Shown here: positions 1-10,883 of the stretch, piece after piece | How positions within the stretch are numbered: the first letter of the stretch is position 1 | Layout: each line of letters starts with the position of its first letter | DNA from: Tribonema minus | Lineage: Eukaryota > Sar > Xanthophyceae > Tribonematales > Tribonemataceae | Assembly (NCBI GenBank): GCA_017506865.1 | Contig: JAFCMP010000301.1 | Coordinates: 974,084 to 1,038,083 of the forward strand | Direction of reading: 5' to 3' | DNA length: 64,000 nt | The notes under the pieces: model-generated | What the model saw: only the letters and a program-made list of their open reading frames with translations | What the model was told of the DNA's origin: nothing | Database searches by the model: none | Translations under genes and position numbers: made by a program

Positions 1-1024
1 GTTTAATTGCCTTGTTTCAACCATAATCACGTACATACAATTTTGGACGGCGTTTTTTCTGTATTCGGTTGATGCTGCAAGTCATGGCGGTCTATCAGTA
101 CACAAATGGTTCTTTGAAGCCAGCATAGCTCATGGCTGATCTGACCATGTAGTGCAGCAAAGCAGTGCTCTTCACGGCGCTGTATTGCGCAGGAGCCACT
201 GTGTCCTGCGGCATGTCTAGTGTTGTGCAGTGAGATGCCATGCATGCTTTGTTATAAATACCAGGCTGCCTCACAGGGACACGAGACGTACGCATTGGTG
301 GTGCTTGCTTTGTTCCATTTTTGTCTTGCCCAATGTGCTTGTTTACGAATATATAACTAAACATGCCCGTGCTGAAAGATGAGCCTGCATGGACATTCAA
401 GGCATCCAATGGCACAGGGGACTTGCAGCATATCACCAGCTCACACAAATGATGGCACAATTCACTGCAGCAAGGCACGCCATCGACCAACTCTGAATCC
501 GTTTATACGCCATACGCACGCACAAGTCATTACACAGGCAACATGCGCAAATGCAGCGACCGCTTGCGCCAGTGCAGCGAACGCACACAAGAGGCAGTCA
601 ATCAGCAACGCTGGCACAATCGTTTCGTGTCTGCATCAATTTAAATACAACGGGTGACCAAAGGCGGCCGACAGCGAAACCGCCCCATTTCATGCTCACT
701 AGACGTAGTGTAATAGTTGCACACATAAGACTGGGGCACTGAGAGGGCAATGCGGTCACGCTGCAGTCAACAGCGCCGCCGCAGGCACATGGATTCGGAA
801 CTGCGGGCTGCCAACAAACTCCACTCACAACGGCCGAGCGGCAGCCAGCACGAGCAAGTACCGCTGCGCTGCTGCTGCTGCTGCCGCCGCCGTCGCTGCC
901 GCTGCTGCGCCAGATGCTGCAGCTGCTGGGCAGCGCGGCGCCCGCATTCGAGCACCACGAGCCATCACGCCCCCTGCGCGTGCCACCGCCATGCTAAAAG
1001 ACTTCAACATTGAAGTTCTGGCAG
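1..1024. other. No supported gene; GC-rich CTG/GCC low-complexity patch
   Basis: I see no convincing coding region here. The longest open frames lack domain-like composition and overlap one another on both strands. Around 865-930 there is a CTG/GCC triplet-rich patch that creates poly-Ser, poly-Ala or poly-Gln type frames on either strand. The 3' end of the minus-strand gene begins at 1025. Confidence 0.5.
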
Positions 1025-2015
1025 TTACAGCCCCACGCTGGCGGCGGCCTTCCTCATGTCCTCCTCGAGCGCCGCCCACCGCTCCTTGGCTTCCGCGTCG
1101 GACTTGACGGTGGCCTCATCAAATGCCTTCTTGATGCGCTCCTTCGCCTCCATCTGCCGCGTGTGCGTACGCAGCGACAGGGAAGAAGCGCGTTGAGTCA
1201 GAGAGCGGTGTGGAGAGTGTATGTGTGCAGTGACGGCGGAGCAGCACAGAGGCGTGTGTGGTGTCAGAGAATGGCATGGAGAGCTTATGTACGCAGTGAC
1301 AGCGGAGCGGCACAGAGGCGTGCATAGTGTCAGAGAATGGCGCGGAGAGCTTGTGTGCACAGTGACATCAGAGCAGCACAGAGGCGCATGGCGTCAGAGT
1401 GCGGCGTGAAGAGCTTCGCTGACGTGGGCGTGAATGAGGTAGCGATGCAAAGCGCCACAGACGTGCCAACGCGGCACGGCGGTGGTGGCCTCCCCCAATC
1501 CAATCGGAGGGTTTTTGGGCGCAGTGCTTGGCCTGCATCTGGCATATCATCAAGTGACACGAGCGAGCATGCGGCCACAGTTAGGTCAGTGCCATCCCCT
1601 GTCAACCGCTTCATCCACAAGCGATCAGCCACAAAAGTCGGGCAGTGAACGCCTTGCAAATGAAACACAGCATCCAGCATGTCCAACTGCCAGAGTGACA
1701 AGAAATTGAGTACACCAATAGCTGAATGGTCGTTTGCCCCCTGCACATTGCCACATCTCCAGGGGCAGAGCTGCTGATGTCATTTTCCACAAAGTCAAAG
1801 TCCCACATTGTGCAGTTTTCATTGGATTTTTCTGTCCACCCCCTCACCTCCATCTTCTTGATCTGCGATTCATAGTCGATGTCCGTGGATACGGCATCCG
1901 CCACGGCAGCAGAGGCCACCTGGCACGTGACAGCAGGGACCCGTGGGGCTGCAGGCATGATGAATGCGCTGGCGCCCGCCGCTAGCAGAAGACCGAGGAT
2001 AGCTGAGCGGGCCAT
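1025..2015 (-). CDS. Small plastid-type precursor with ASAF signal, two exons
   Basis: Reconstructed from two exons, 2015-1848 and 1153-1025, with a GT donor after Lys-Met-Glu and an AG acceptor at 1154; the join is phase 0 and gives 98 residues. The N-terminus (MARSAILGLLLAAGASAF) is a hydrophobic signal peptide followed by an ASA|F junction and a Pro/Ala/Val-rich stretch. Phe just after the signal cleavage site is the known hallmark of bipartite targeting into red-lineage secondary plastids. The mature part is a charged helix rich in Lys, Glu and Ala (KERIKKAFDEATVKSD region), about 60 residues, probably a small soluble or thylakoid-associated protein. I do not recognise the family. The intron holds a 66-bp minisatellite. 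A plain secretory protein is the alternative to plastid import. Confidence 0.6.
1190..1405. repeat. 66-bp minisatellite in intron
   Basis: A roughly 66-bp unit containing CAGTGACxGCGGAGC...CACAGAGGCG is repeated about three times; anchor positions are 1228, 1294 and 1360. It lies within the intron of the ASAF-signal gene, close to the acceptor in gene orientation. The copies are diverged by several substitutions each. Because 66 is a multiple of three, frames stay open through it by accident. Confidence 0.8.
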
Positions 2016-2567
2016 TGTGCTGTTCAGTTGCTCAAATCTGGAGATCAGACGGAGGGAAACAACAGCAGCACGGTCGTGATTGTGTGATGGAGGTACAAGA
2101 AGCGTTATCGTAGCAATAACGGTGACTGGCGCTTTCCAGATCTATAAGCCAAGGTGGGGCGTAGCTGTGGCTATTTACACCAGATGCTCCCAACCAGCGA
2201 GAAAGGTCAATCAAGTCCAGGCCGTCGAACACAGATCCTCCACTCTGTATAGGCAGATGGTAGATACATTGTGCAATGAGAAGTCACTACGTCTATTTTG
2301 AGTCGCTGGCCTGCCACAAGGCTGGCCCGACCATCGTCGCATCTGCTTGGCAAAAACATGCACGCCGATAGTGCGCACACGCCTCAGCCTGCACAAACTA
2401 GGCCTACAGAGTGCTTCAAGCACGGCCTCTCCTGTCCATGATCAGCACCGAGCCCACACCGCATGCGCCTCTCACCTCGTGTCCTTGCGTCGTGTGTCTG
2501 CGGCCTAAATCACATACGTAGGCGAGTGTTTGACTCGTGAGTCGTTTTTCGAGCGACCCTCAGATGC
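2016..2567. other. Intergenic, promoter side of the plastid-type gene
   Basis: There is no coding signal. The interval should contain the promoter of the minus-strand gene starting at 2015, but I see no clear core element. Positions 2529-2554 hold a short sequence (TTGACTCGTGAGTC then TTTTTCGAG) that recurs at about 18,482-18,507; its function is unknown. Confidence 0.4.
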
Positions 2568-2884
2568 ACGTATGGACTTGTGTTTATAAAGGCCCAAGGG
2601 AGGCCGGGTTGCCTATGCAATCGAAAAGCTTGCGTCAACGCAGCAGCCTAGTCTGCGCTGTGCCCTAGGAGTTTGGATACCGGCGCCGCAACACAGCCCA
2701 GCATTCGCGCTCCACGTGTGTACGCCATGACGCGCTCCGCCAACTCCCGCGCCAGCGATATGCTCAGCTCAATGTGGATCTGACGCTTAGCTAACCCGGC
2801 CTTGCGTAACACATCTGCCTTCCCCCCCCCTGAGCACAGTGCACTTTGCACAGATGCACTTTGCACAAAAACGATTGATCTCAC
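2568..2884 (-). pseudogene. 3' fragment of a non-LTR retrotransposon (family B, copy 1)
   Basis: On the minus strand, 2884-2648 reads a C-terminal peptide (ADVLRKAGLAKRQIHIEL, then an Arg/Ala-rich tail) ending in TAG, followed by about 80 bp of 3' UTR down to 2568. The 275-bp segment 2568-2842 is about 98% identical to 8273-8547, where the upstream coding sequence is also present and resembles the C-terminus of a reverse-transcriptase polyprotein. This copy is therefore a 5'-truncated insertion. Only about 65 codons remain. The sequence beyond 2842 is unrelated between the two copies, which marks the truncation point. Confidence 0.65.
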
Positions 2885-3258
2885 CGTAACACTCTTTCAC
2901 CTGAATCTCTCATTTTTGTCATCGGCAAAGTTCTGTGCAGGGAATTCCTTCAGCGCTTTCTTCAGCAGATGCAGCTGCCTTTTGTCCCATTGCGCCAAAG
3001 CCGGTGTTGGTGCCACAATCATCGCGCTCCGGTGGTCGGCACACTCCCTCACACATCACAAACTTCAAGTTACACTTCTGGGGCGTTCATGTTGCACGTG
3101 TATGTGGATGTGTGCCGTTGTCCGAGGTGAGCGTCCCGTCCGGTGATTTAATCTCAGGGGAGACCTGAGTACTAAAGTACCCAGGAATTAGCCGGCGGGC
3201 ATCAAAGGCGACTCGCCTACTTCAAAGTTCAGTGGGCGGGTCATGCACGTGATGTGCC

Positions 3259-4237
3259 TTGACCTGCGACTGTTTCTCGAGCACATCCCAGCAGACCTCA
3301 CGGCGGCTGAGCGCGCCACCCAAGGAGATGACGCTCTTCAAAGGCTTTGGGTTCATTGCGCACATGGGCTGGTTGGCAGGCACGCCTGTCGCAATGCAGA
3401 CTACAACCAATTCACATCTCTGTAGCGAGTTTCCGGGCCCGCATATCGCTGGAAATGGCTATCCCTGCCATGCGCCCTATTGCCTCAGTGGCCCCGCCGG
3501 CAACTACACCAACTGGCTGGGTGTACCGGTGACGAGGGGGCTGGGAGCGGAGCAGGCGGTGGCACATAACGCCCTGAGCCATGTTGTTGCACTTCACCTC
3601 GGCGGCGTCGCGCCAGCAGCTGCCGCATTTCGCGTGTCCTTCGCCTTTGATCGCCGCAAGCATACAGCAAGGGGCGGCGAGATCATGCTGGGCCAGAGGG
3701 TACATCTCAACGCGTGCGCCACTCAACAGCCTGCACCTGTCGACAACCTAGATGCCTGCCATGTCGTTGAGTGGGTGCTGTACCGGGAGCTGGACCTGGT
3801 GCTCATGGCCGTCAACCGCCCCACTGCCGATGCCGCGGCTGCAGGTGCCCGAGTGGAGGTCCGATACTACGGATTTCGTGACCCCACTGCCCCTCCGGTG
3901 TGGTTTCGCCATGCGGTCGACGCTTCCGCAGGAACTTCAACCTGGCAACCCCATGGATGTCGACAGCCAATCCTCCACTCAGTCGGCTGCTGCTGCCAGC
4001 AGTGCTAGCGCAGCGGGGGACTGCAGTGGCTGCAACAAAAGCGGTGATGACAGCGGTAGCAATGGTGGCGGCAAGGGGGATGGCGCAGGCGCAGACGGCG
4101 GCCGCCGGAGCGGCTCCAGTGATGGTCCCGGTGCAGACTCTGAGGCAGCAGAGTGTTTGGTGAGTCAATCACTGGCGCTCAGTGACACTCCAACAGTCAC
4201 TGGTAACTGTGTTCTTTCAAATCCATTGGCTGGGTAG
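3259..4237 (+). CDS. Hypothetical open region, possibly a gene with a frame change
   Basis: A 249-codon frame (3259-4008) has ordinary-looking composition in its middle (about 3540-3930; for example VAHNALSHVVALHLGG and ELDLVLMAVNRP), unlike the surrounding repeats. Near 3930 the better frame switches to 3752-4237, which continues as a Ser/Gly/Asp-rich tail (DVDSQSSTQSAAAASS). An undetected short intron, a one-base indel or pseudogenisation would explain this. No family is recognised. The first about 90 codons are weak and may not be coding. It could be a remnant. Confidence 0.3.
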
Positions 4238-4826
4238 TACCTGGCAGACTGAGTGCTCATTCAATCATTTGCTGCATATTATTTTCAAATTGCTACTACT
4301 TAGTCTATAAGTTACTAGTAGACTACTAGTAGTAGCTGAGCATTTAATTGAAGAGCCAGACCCACCTCCTGTGATTCTGCAGCAGCAGCCTGTTGGGGCA
4401 GGTCAATTACGTCCGGTCCCAACAGGCTGTTACCGAGCTAATAGTATGTTGAAGTCCAAAGCAGCAAAAGCAGAAGGCAGAGCTTGACAATGTCTTCAAT
4501 GTCAAAATAGTATTACTCCATCCATTCATCTGGTGCTCCCACTGGCAGCACCCCTAGACTATCACCAAAACTCAACTGCAAAACCTACTTAAGGGCCTTT
4601 TGGAAGCAAGAAGAATCTCCCCACCAATTCTAAGACTTGCAGTCAACACTAAGCAGTTGCTGCTGACAACTGTGCAACTGCCAAACACCCTGCAAGACAG
4701 CTACTAGTACTGTAACACTAACTCATAGAATGATTAGGAGCATTACAAGCAAAATGCACACTCCCCACATAATTTATGACTATCATAATGGTCTGCAGTA
4801 CACTTACTAGTACTAATAGTAATAGT

Positions 4827-4879
4827 GATGCCAATCACTGGGCTTTTTCGCGCCCTGAGCGAGAATTAATAATAAGTAC
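4827..4879 (+). mobile_element. 3' tail of family-A non-LTR retrotransposon (truncated copy)
   Basis: This sequence is nearly identical to 24,411-24,464, just downstream of the intact retrotransposon ORF2. Both contain GCTTTTTCGCGCCCTGAGCG followed by AGAATTAATAA and AAGTAC. Only the last about 50 bases are shared, so this is an extremely 5'-truncated insertion. The TTTTTCGC...GCGAGAA portion can fold into a 7-bp stem. Confidence 0.7.
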
Positions 4880-5090
4880 TGAATTAAATAGTCTAGTAGT
4901 ACCGTAGTCCATACGTACCGTAGTAACTACTCCGAGTCACTATTACTATTACTAATAGTATGCTGCTATAATAGCAGCAACCATTGGCAAGACTGAGTGC
5001 TGTGAGTGATTCAGAAGTGCCACTGTGACAGCACGGTGCCGTGCCTTCTGAATCTGATTCAGCTGTGACAGACTGTCAGTGAGTCCCACA

Positions 5091-5111
5091 TGACGGTCAC
5101 GATGACCGTCA
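5091..5111. repeat. Perfect 9-bp-arm hairpin
   Basis: TGACGGTCA at 5091-5099 and TGACCGTCA at 5103-5111 are exact reverse complements separated by CGA. A second, longer inverted repeat follows 15 bases downstream. Confidence 0.85.
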
Positions 5112-5125
5112 CGGTCATTGTGCCA

Positions 5126-5152
5126 CAGTCACTGTGACTGTCACAGTGACTG
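5126..5152. repeat. Perfect 13-bp-arm inverted repeat with 1-base centre
   Basis: CAGTCACTGTGAC at 5126-5138 and GTCACAGTGACTG at 5140-5152 are exact reverse complements around a single T. It could extrude as a cruciform or represent joined ends of a small element. It sits in a tract of similar GTCAC/GTGAC words. Confidence 0.85.
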
Positions 5153-6989
5153 CCAGTGGGTGCTTGGCAAGTAACTGTTCAACTTGAGGTTGCTGCATTC
5201 AATGAATTCCCAAGTGAAAACCTCGAATATTATGTTGGGACGCACAGAGTCACTGGTCTGTTTAAAGTGCCTCAATTTCAAGTATACTTTTAAAGTTATT
5301 CACACACATGCACACTCACTGACAGCCTGAGTCTGTCAGGCCTGGTGATACATCATGTCAGTATGAGCTGTGTTGGCATTTCAATTGAGTCAGATGCCGT
5401 CACTGACAGTCAGACTCTGACAGTGTTCATTGACAAGTTGTATTCAAAGTTTAAACAATTGCCCATGCTGCTGGCATCTTCGTGTCACTGACAGCTGCGA
5501 TGGTGTACATGTGCCTCAGACCGTCTCAGAGAGTCTGCTGACCTGCCGTTGCCCGCTTTCAAATATTTGCACTGGCAGATGCACCCATTACGGGACAGTG
5601 TCCTTCCAGAGGCTGCCAGTGCTGCTGTCACAGGGCTTGGGAAACAGAAAAATGCAAAGCGCAAGCGCATCGTCGGCAACCACAGTGACTGGCAGCATGT
5701 GCTGAAGTCTCAGACTGGGTCTCTTCGGTTCTCAGACGGCAAGGTCAGTTGAATCAGATGAACACTATGGTAATCATAATACTACTACTACTAGTACTAC
5801 TAGTAGTTGCTTTAAGTAAGTTAGTATTACTGTCACACGGTTACTGTAACATTACTGTCACACGGTTACTGTAACTGTAGTACTAGTTGTCAAGACATCG
5901 ATGCCGCTCAACATCCGGTCCGGGCCCCCGGGAGTCCGACAGGAGTCCCTATAGACCGGTGACCGCCGGTGGATACACTGTGTGGCACCCACTGGGCCAG
6001 GCAATGGCACTCACTAAGTCCGCCGCAGCCGCTGCGGGTATACTGTCTCAGTAGTTACTGTAGTAATACTACTAGTACTAGTAGTACCTCAGGCTAGCCG
6101 CTGCGGCGCTGAGCCTCTAACTTAAAGATGTGTGGCGTCATGCTTAGTCTACTAGAGGTCAGGCGTCATACTAGTATCACTACTAGTAGTAGCCCCTACT
6201 GGTACTGACTCTGACTCAGAGTCATTATGATAGTGGATCACGACAATCAGACTGTTCAAGTGTCACTGACTTGGTCCAGGAGTGGCATTTAATACTGTGT
6301 TTTTTGCACAATGTCATCTGACTTCAAGCCTTTTTGAAAGTTGGTCGACTGCCGCAGCGGTGACGGTCACTGACATGGCATGATCGTTGTGATGACATTG
6401 TCAAATGATTGCTTCGGAATCCGACAAAACTTGCGCTGTCAGCCCATTTGTTGAACTAACTTAGTTGAACTTTGTCGAGTTCCGCAGGGCTTCGGCTGCA
6501 GCATCTTGCAGTCATCCAAGTTTGCCACGGTCCAAGCCTGGGCCTCTGGCACCATAACAGCACTGGAGAAGGTCAGGACAGTCACACGGTGTCACGTGAT
6601 ACCATGATTGTTTCAAACAAGTTCAACAAGTTGTCGCGGCCTGATCAGGCACATTCAGTCTGTAGACCTACTAGTAGTACTTGACAATGTAGTACATTAT
6701 AACTACTAGCCTAAGACTAACTACTGTGACAGTGCAATGCCATACATACACATGGCATCATGATTGTGTCACGGTGATACAGTTACTGTATCAAATATAC
6801 AATAATTACTAATAGTTGGCCCACTGTCCCAGGGGTTCAACATGCCAACCCGTGCCACGTGTACACTGTGGCAGTGTATGTATTACTTTAAAAAAATTTA
6901 ATGCATATCCGGAGTCCGATCGGATCATGATGACTCGGAGTCAGCACGCGTTGCGGTAAATCAAATACTACTAGTGGTACGTAATACAG

Positions 6990-7719
6990 TAGGGTTGGCA
7001 CATTGCGTATATTTGGATTTTGCATACCCGCATATATACGTATTTTTGGCGTACAATACGTATATACTGCGTATATTAGCGTATCTGACAAAGCCAAATC
7101 TCGCTACGACGACTTGTCGTCTTTAGATTTCTCTGAAACCAGGTGCATTCGAACGGGCTCAGGGTGCTGATTACAGACATGCAGACACTAGAAATAATTG
7201 CCTTCATAAAGTGTCATCAGAGCAACACTTGAAGTGTGGGATTTTCTTGAAGTTGGCCGAAATGCCAAAAGAAGCTTGGTTACGGCCTGAGTGCGCCGAC
7301 CGCATGGTGCCGCTGAAAAGCTGCGCCTCGTCAGAGGGCAGCGTGTCTGTCAGCATGTGCAGCGACTCCCTTCCCATCGTCCTCTTCCACATCACCGACA
7401 GAACAAGCCGTGAAGGCTCATGCAGGCTCTGCTGGCCAGGTGCGAAGCTGCCTGAGCCACTGAATTGCCAAGTTCAGGCTGTGCAGGCGCCTTCTGTGGC
7501 TTGAGACCACCGCTCAGCCCTGCCTTTCCGCTTCTGGCCCCCAGATAGCCCTAGCCACCTTACCCTTGGCATGCGCTGGGCCACGGGCAGCGCTCGTGAG
7601 CACCACAGCGGTGCAAAAGCGTATACGCGAATATACGCCCCGTTTCGGCGTCTACGCGTATATATACGCGTATGTACCAATATACCGTATATATACTATC
7701 TACGCACGTGCCAACCCTA
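6990..7719. mobile_element. Non-autonomous hAT-type element (about 730 bp)
   Basis: The termini TAGGGTTGGCAC (6990-7001) and GTGCCAACCCTA (7708-7719) are perfect inverted repeats of the general hAT type (C/T-AGGGTTG...). GTAATAC occurs directly after the right end (7720-7726) and two bases before the left end (6981-6987), a plausible 7-8 bp target duplication. Both subterminal regions are rich in GCGTATATA / TATACGC words, also inverted. No transposase is encoded; the central open frames (7204-7504) are short and unrecognised. A related element lies at 30,019-30,252, and a hAT transposase lies at 55.2-58.2 kb, although its own ends differ. Confidence 0.7.
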
Positions 7720-7973
7720 GTAATACTATATATGATCGATGCCACCACTAGCAGTACTGCATCATGATAATATGTCAGGCTGGCATAATATTATGCAGTT
7801 ACAGTAACTGTACTCGTAGCTGAGCATATTACAATTGTTCGAACTTTGATTGAATTCTGAAGAGTCTCGCACTGCAGACTGAGTCACTGAGTGTAAATCA
7901 CAGTGACTGCGCAAGCTCAGCGCTGCGATAGGATTTTTGTTCTTCATGACATTGTGTTGAGCATGGCCTGTTG

Positions 7974-8000
7974 CCCTTAGGCTAGCTAGTAGCCTAAGGG
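7974..8000. repeat. Perfect 11-bp-arm hairpin
   Basis: CCCTTAGGCTA (7974-7984) and TAGCCTAAGGG (7990-8000) are exact reverse complements with a GCTAG loop. The half-site AGCCTAAGGG recurs near 14,120, 14,892, 15,665 and 22,898. Confidence 0.85.
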
Positions 8001-8272
8001 TTCGGTGGAACTGTGAAGATGGAGTGTCACTGACAGTCGGACTCTGCTGCATATGCAATATTGCTTTCACGCGTACTATTAGTAAGGATCACTCAGAGGC
8101 TCTTGCACGCCATCACGTGGATCTCAGACTGGTGGTGCGTCACGGTGGTGTACTTGTGGACTCAGCCACTTGAAGCCATTATGTCATGATAATATGCTAC
8201 TATTACTAGACTAAGTAGTAAGCCTTGCATTCAAAGTTTAAAAGGCCCAGTGTGACACAGTGATGGTGGTGT

Positions 8273-9155
8273 ACGTATGGACTTGTATTTATAAAGGCCC
8301 AAGGGAGGCCGGGTTGCCTATGCAATCGAAAAGCTTGCGTCAACGCAGCAGCCTAGTCTGCGCTGTGCCCTAGGAGTTTGGATACCGGCGCCGCAACACA
8401 GCCCAGCATTCGCGCTCCACCTGTGTATGCCATGACGCGCTCCGCCAACTCCCGCGCCAGCGATATGCTCAGCTCAATGTGGATCTGACGCTTAGCTAAC
8501 TCGGCCTAGCGTAACACATCTGCCTTCCCCCCCCCTGAGCACAGTGCTGAGTGCATTGCCAACTCCTTAACAAAAGGCTTGTCTGCTTGCCCAGCCGTCC
8601 GTACGACTCCTGCACGAATGGCACAAAAGCCCAAGATGACGTCAAGGTGCCGGTGTGGTGCTCGACCTTCGCGTCCTCCCCCACCCCAGCAGCATAGCCG
8701 TCCGTGTTCGAGGCATTTGTTTTGCCTGTCAGGTACGAGCTCGCTGTGGGCGCGCGCACACTTGTGTCTAGCACTATTCCCTTGTTACGGTATGCACTGC
8801 TAAAGTGCAGACACCCTGGGTCAATGACTGTGTCCGCCCGGTACCCCGGTACCTTGAAGACGCTAGCGTCCTCATTGCGGACAATAGAGACATGGTGCTG
8901 TCTCAAGATGCGCTGTAGGCACCGCTTTTGGGCAGTGTGTGTCGCGTTGTGCCCCCGTATGTGCTGGCTGGGGCAGCTGATCGCATGCGTGGAGGTGGGG
9001 CTCACGTCACTGCACCGCCATGGGCACACCTCGCCCTGTATGCCCCACCCGTCTATAAAGATCGCAACCAAAATCATCGTGGCTGCTGCCATACTGGACA
9101 TGGGCGCCGCACCCGGGCGGTCATTGGCAGCGGGTGGCACGCTCATCCACGCCAT
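8273..9155 (-). pseudogene. Non-LTR retrotransposon C-terminal remnant (family B, copy 2)
   Basis: On the minus strand, 9155-8496 reads a partly preserved C-terminal region. A His/Cys-rich stretch near CPSQHIRGHNATH is followed by VRAPTASSYLTG and FVPFVQESYGRLGKQ, a pattern resembling the restriction-like endonuclease and tail that follow reverse transcriptase in many algal and oomycete non-LTR elements. After GRLGKQ the sensible frame shifts by one base (continuing KPFVKELAMHSALCSGGG), then hits TAG where copy 1 at 2568-2884 has AAG. So there is at least one frameshift and one nonsense change, and it is a dead copy. The 3' end is 8273. No reverse-transcriptase domain is left upstream; the sequence to 9400 is unreadable. 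Confidence 0.65.
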
Positions 9156-9443
9156 TGCCCCGGACGCACGCTGGCTGCGCAGCTGCGCCAGGACCCGCGC
9201 GCTAGCCTGTTGGCGGCGGCGGCTGGTGTCACGCGAGTCACCAATAAGTGTAGCCTGCGTCGGTGTACTGCTGCTTGCACAGCGCAGTACTGCTGGCCCA
9301 GAGAGGCCTTACTAGGGTTCAAATGTTTAAATTGTAACAGCTTCGACATTAGTGTGAAGAGGGGGAAGCCTGTTTGCGTTTGAGTCTCTCTTCGGAGAAG
9401 GGAATGTTCAACTCAAGGTGCATTGAGTGCACATCCAAAGAGA

Positions 9444-9485
9444 GGGCTTTTCGCGCCCCTTGCGAAGCGAAATTAATAAAAGTAC
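9444..9485 (+). mobile_element. Diverged 3' tail related to family-A retrotransposon
   Basis: GGGCTTTTCGCGCCCC, then GCGAAGCGAAATTAATAAAA and GTAC, match the tail downstream of the intact element at 24,411-24,464 with changes. The predicted stem TTTCGC/GCGAAA is kept although the bases differ, which suggests selection on structure. It is followed by two tandem copies of an ATAATAAAAGTACAACTA-like unit to about 9512. Confidence 0.55.
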
Positions 9486-9512
9486 AACTATTATAATAAA
9501 AGTACAACTACT

Positions 9513-10883
9513 AGTATTCGCCTGGAGGATTTCAACCACCACTGGGTTTTGTTCTTTAAAACAAACAATAATTTCTAAAGAAAACAATTGTGGCACCACA
9601 CATTCATGACTGTTTAAAAGCTTTGCTCCACCTTGACAACTTGAACAGGTGGCGCTCGGCTGCATGGCTCTGAGTCAGAGTTGGGACGACATTGAGGTGC
9701 AGGTTTTCAACAAGGTCCAGGAGTGTGCGTCGGATTGCTTTGACCGCCCCCGCCTACCGCCCCAACTCAAACAGGCTGGGCTTGGCAAGATGGTCAGGGG
9801 GGTGCCTCGACACGTGCCGGTGCTGCTGTGGCTGCTGATGTGCCCAAACCAACAGCACGGCTGTGTTGACAGGTGTGTGCTCTGCTGATATGAAATCATT
9901 GATTTGTTTACAAACAATTTGAAAGCGTAATGTCATGCAGAGCCTCTGAGTCAGCTGAGCATAGGCGCCCCCTGTGGCGAAGTGTGTCATGTGCCAAGTA
10001 GTACGTGATGACATGCCTTAACTTGTTCACATGCATTGAGCTTGCTTTCTGTCTCGGTGCGCGTCAATGGCACCGTCCATTCACATGTCATTGAGAAACA
10101 CTCGACTGTCATAGTCATTGGGCTGCTTCACTTGCCGTCCGTCGCAGATCCGAGTGCGACCCGAAGGTCACGACAGCTTGTGTCACCAATGCCTGCGAGG
10201 CCTTCCTGGGACATGTCTTGAGTGTCGACCATCGCAAGCCTTACCGCATCTTGCACATGAATGTGTTCGGATTATGCACACAACGGGCGGGCTCCAAAGG
10301 TGCCAGATGGCAGTGCGTCGACCACGCCCACGACAGCCCTGAGTGGAAAGCTGCAGAGGGTGTGTTGTTGGTATCCCTGTGCGCCCTCCGCTGCGCCGGT
10401 GAGCTGACATGACACCAGATTGAGCTTCAAGTTACTGCCCACGGGCCCTGATGCATGCTTGGTCTGCCATGGCACATCACGGTGGACCATGATCTGCCTA
10501 AAGTTAAACGGCATGTTGCCCGGGGTTTAACAGAAGTTCTGATTCATCACGTGCTGGTTGAGCTCTGCCAATTATCAATGCGGTTATTGACTTCACAATC
10601 GGAAGGTATCTTGGCACCACATTGAATCATCAGATGAAGCCAGCGTGAGAATGAAAGCTGCCAACCGAGAACTTCAAGCTGCCGTTACGGTAACAGTAAC
10701 CGTTGCAGTGAAAGCGCGGCGCTTTTATAATAATCACTGCCTCGCCATCATCTTTCTGCCACGTGTGGTGCAGGGTATCAGATCGTACATGTACATGCCA
10801 GCAGCAATGCTGCTCAGCGTGCGGTGACGGGACGCACCTTGGCGGGTGGGACGCCTGCTGCACCCAGAGCCCTACCCAGCCTC
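9513..10883. other. Intergenic; no supported gene
   Basis: Several 60-90 codon frames exist on both strands, but none has domain-like composition, splice-site support or a partner frame. Some may hold the promoter or first non-coding exon of the downstream plus-strand gene. I see nothing specific. Confidence 0.4.

Larger units (their letters stand above)
4238..8272. other. AT-rich, palindrome-rich non-coding block
   Basis: Four kilobases with no credible gene. Composition is lower in G+C than the flanks and dominated by two word families: ACTAGTAGTAC-type words (for example 4300-4335, 5780-5812, 6060-6090) and CACTGACAGTC / GTCACxGTGAC words forming nested inverted repeats (5085-5160). It also contains a retrotransposon 3' tail (4827-4879), a hAT-type non-autonomous element (6990-7719) and a hairpin (7974-8000). 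It lies between two family-B retrotransposon remnants. Confidence 0.6.

Noticed and set aside
7000..7720. CRISPR-like array from repeated GTATATACGC words
   Set aside because: No regular repeat-spacer spacing; the words are subterminal repeats of a eukaryotic hAT-type element.
8496..9155. Membrane protein from the hydrophobic start MAAATMILVAIFIDG
   Set aside because: The rest of the frame fits a retrotransposon C-terminal remnant with lesions; the hydrophobic start is upstream non-coding sequence read by chance.
10296..10412. Similarity between 10,345-10,410 and 33,660-33,700 (both reading VLLVSLC)
   Set aside because: Only about 35 bases resemble each other, with mismatches; not enough to call a repeat family.
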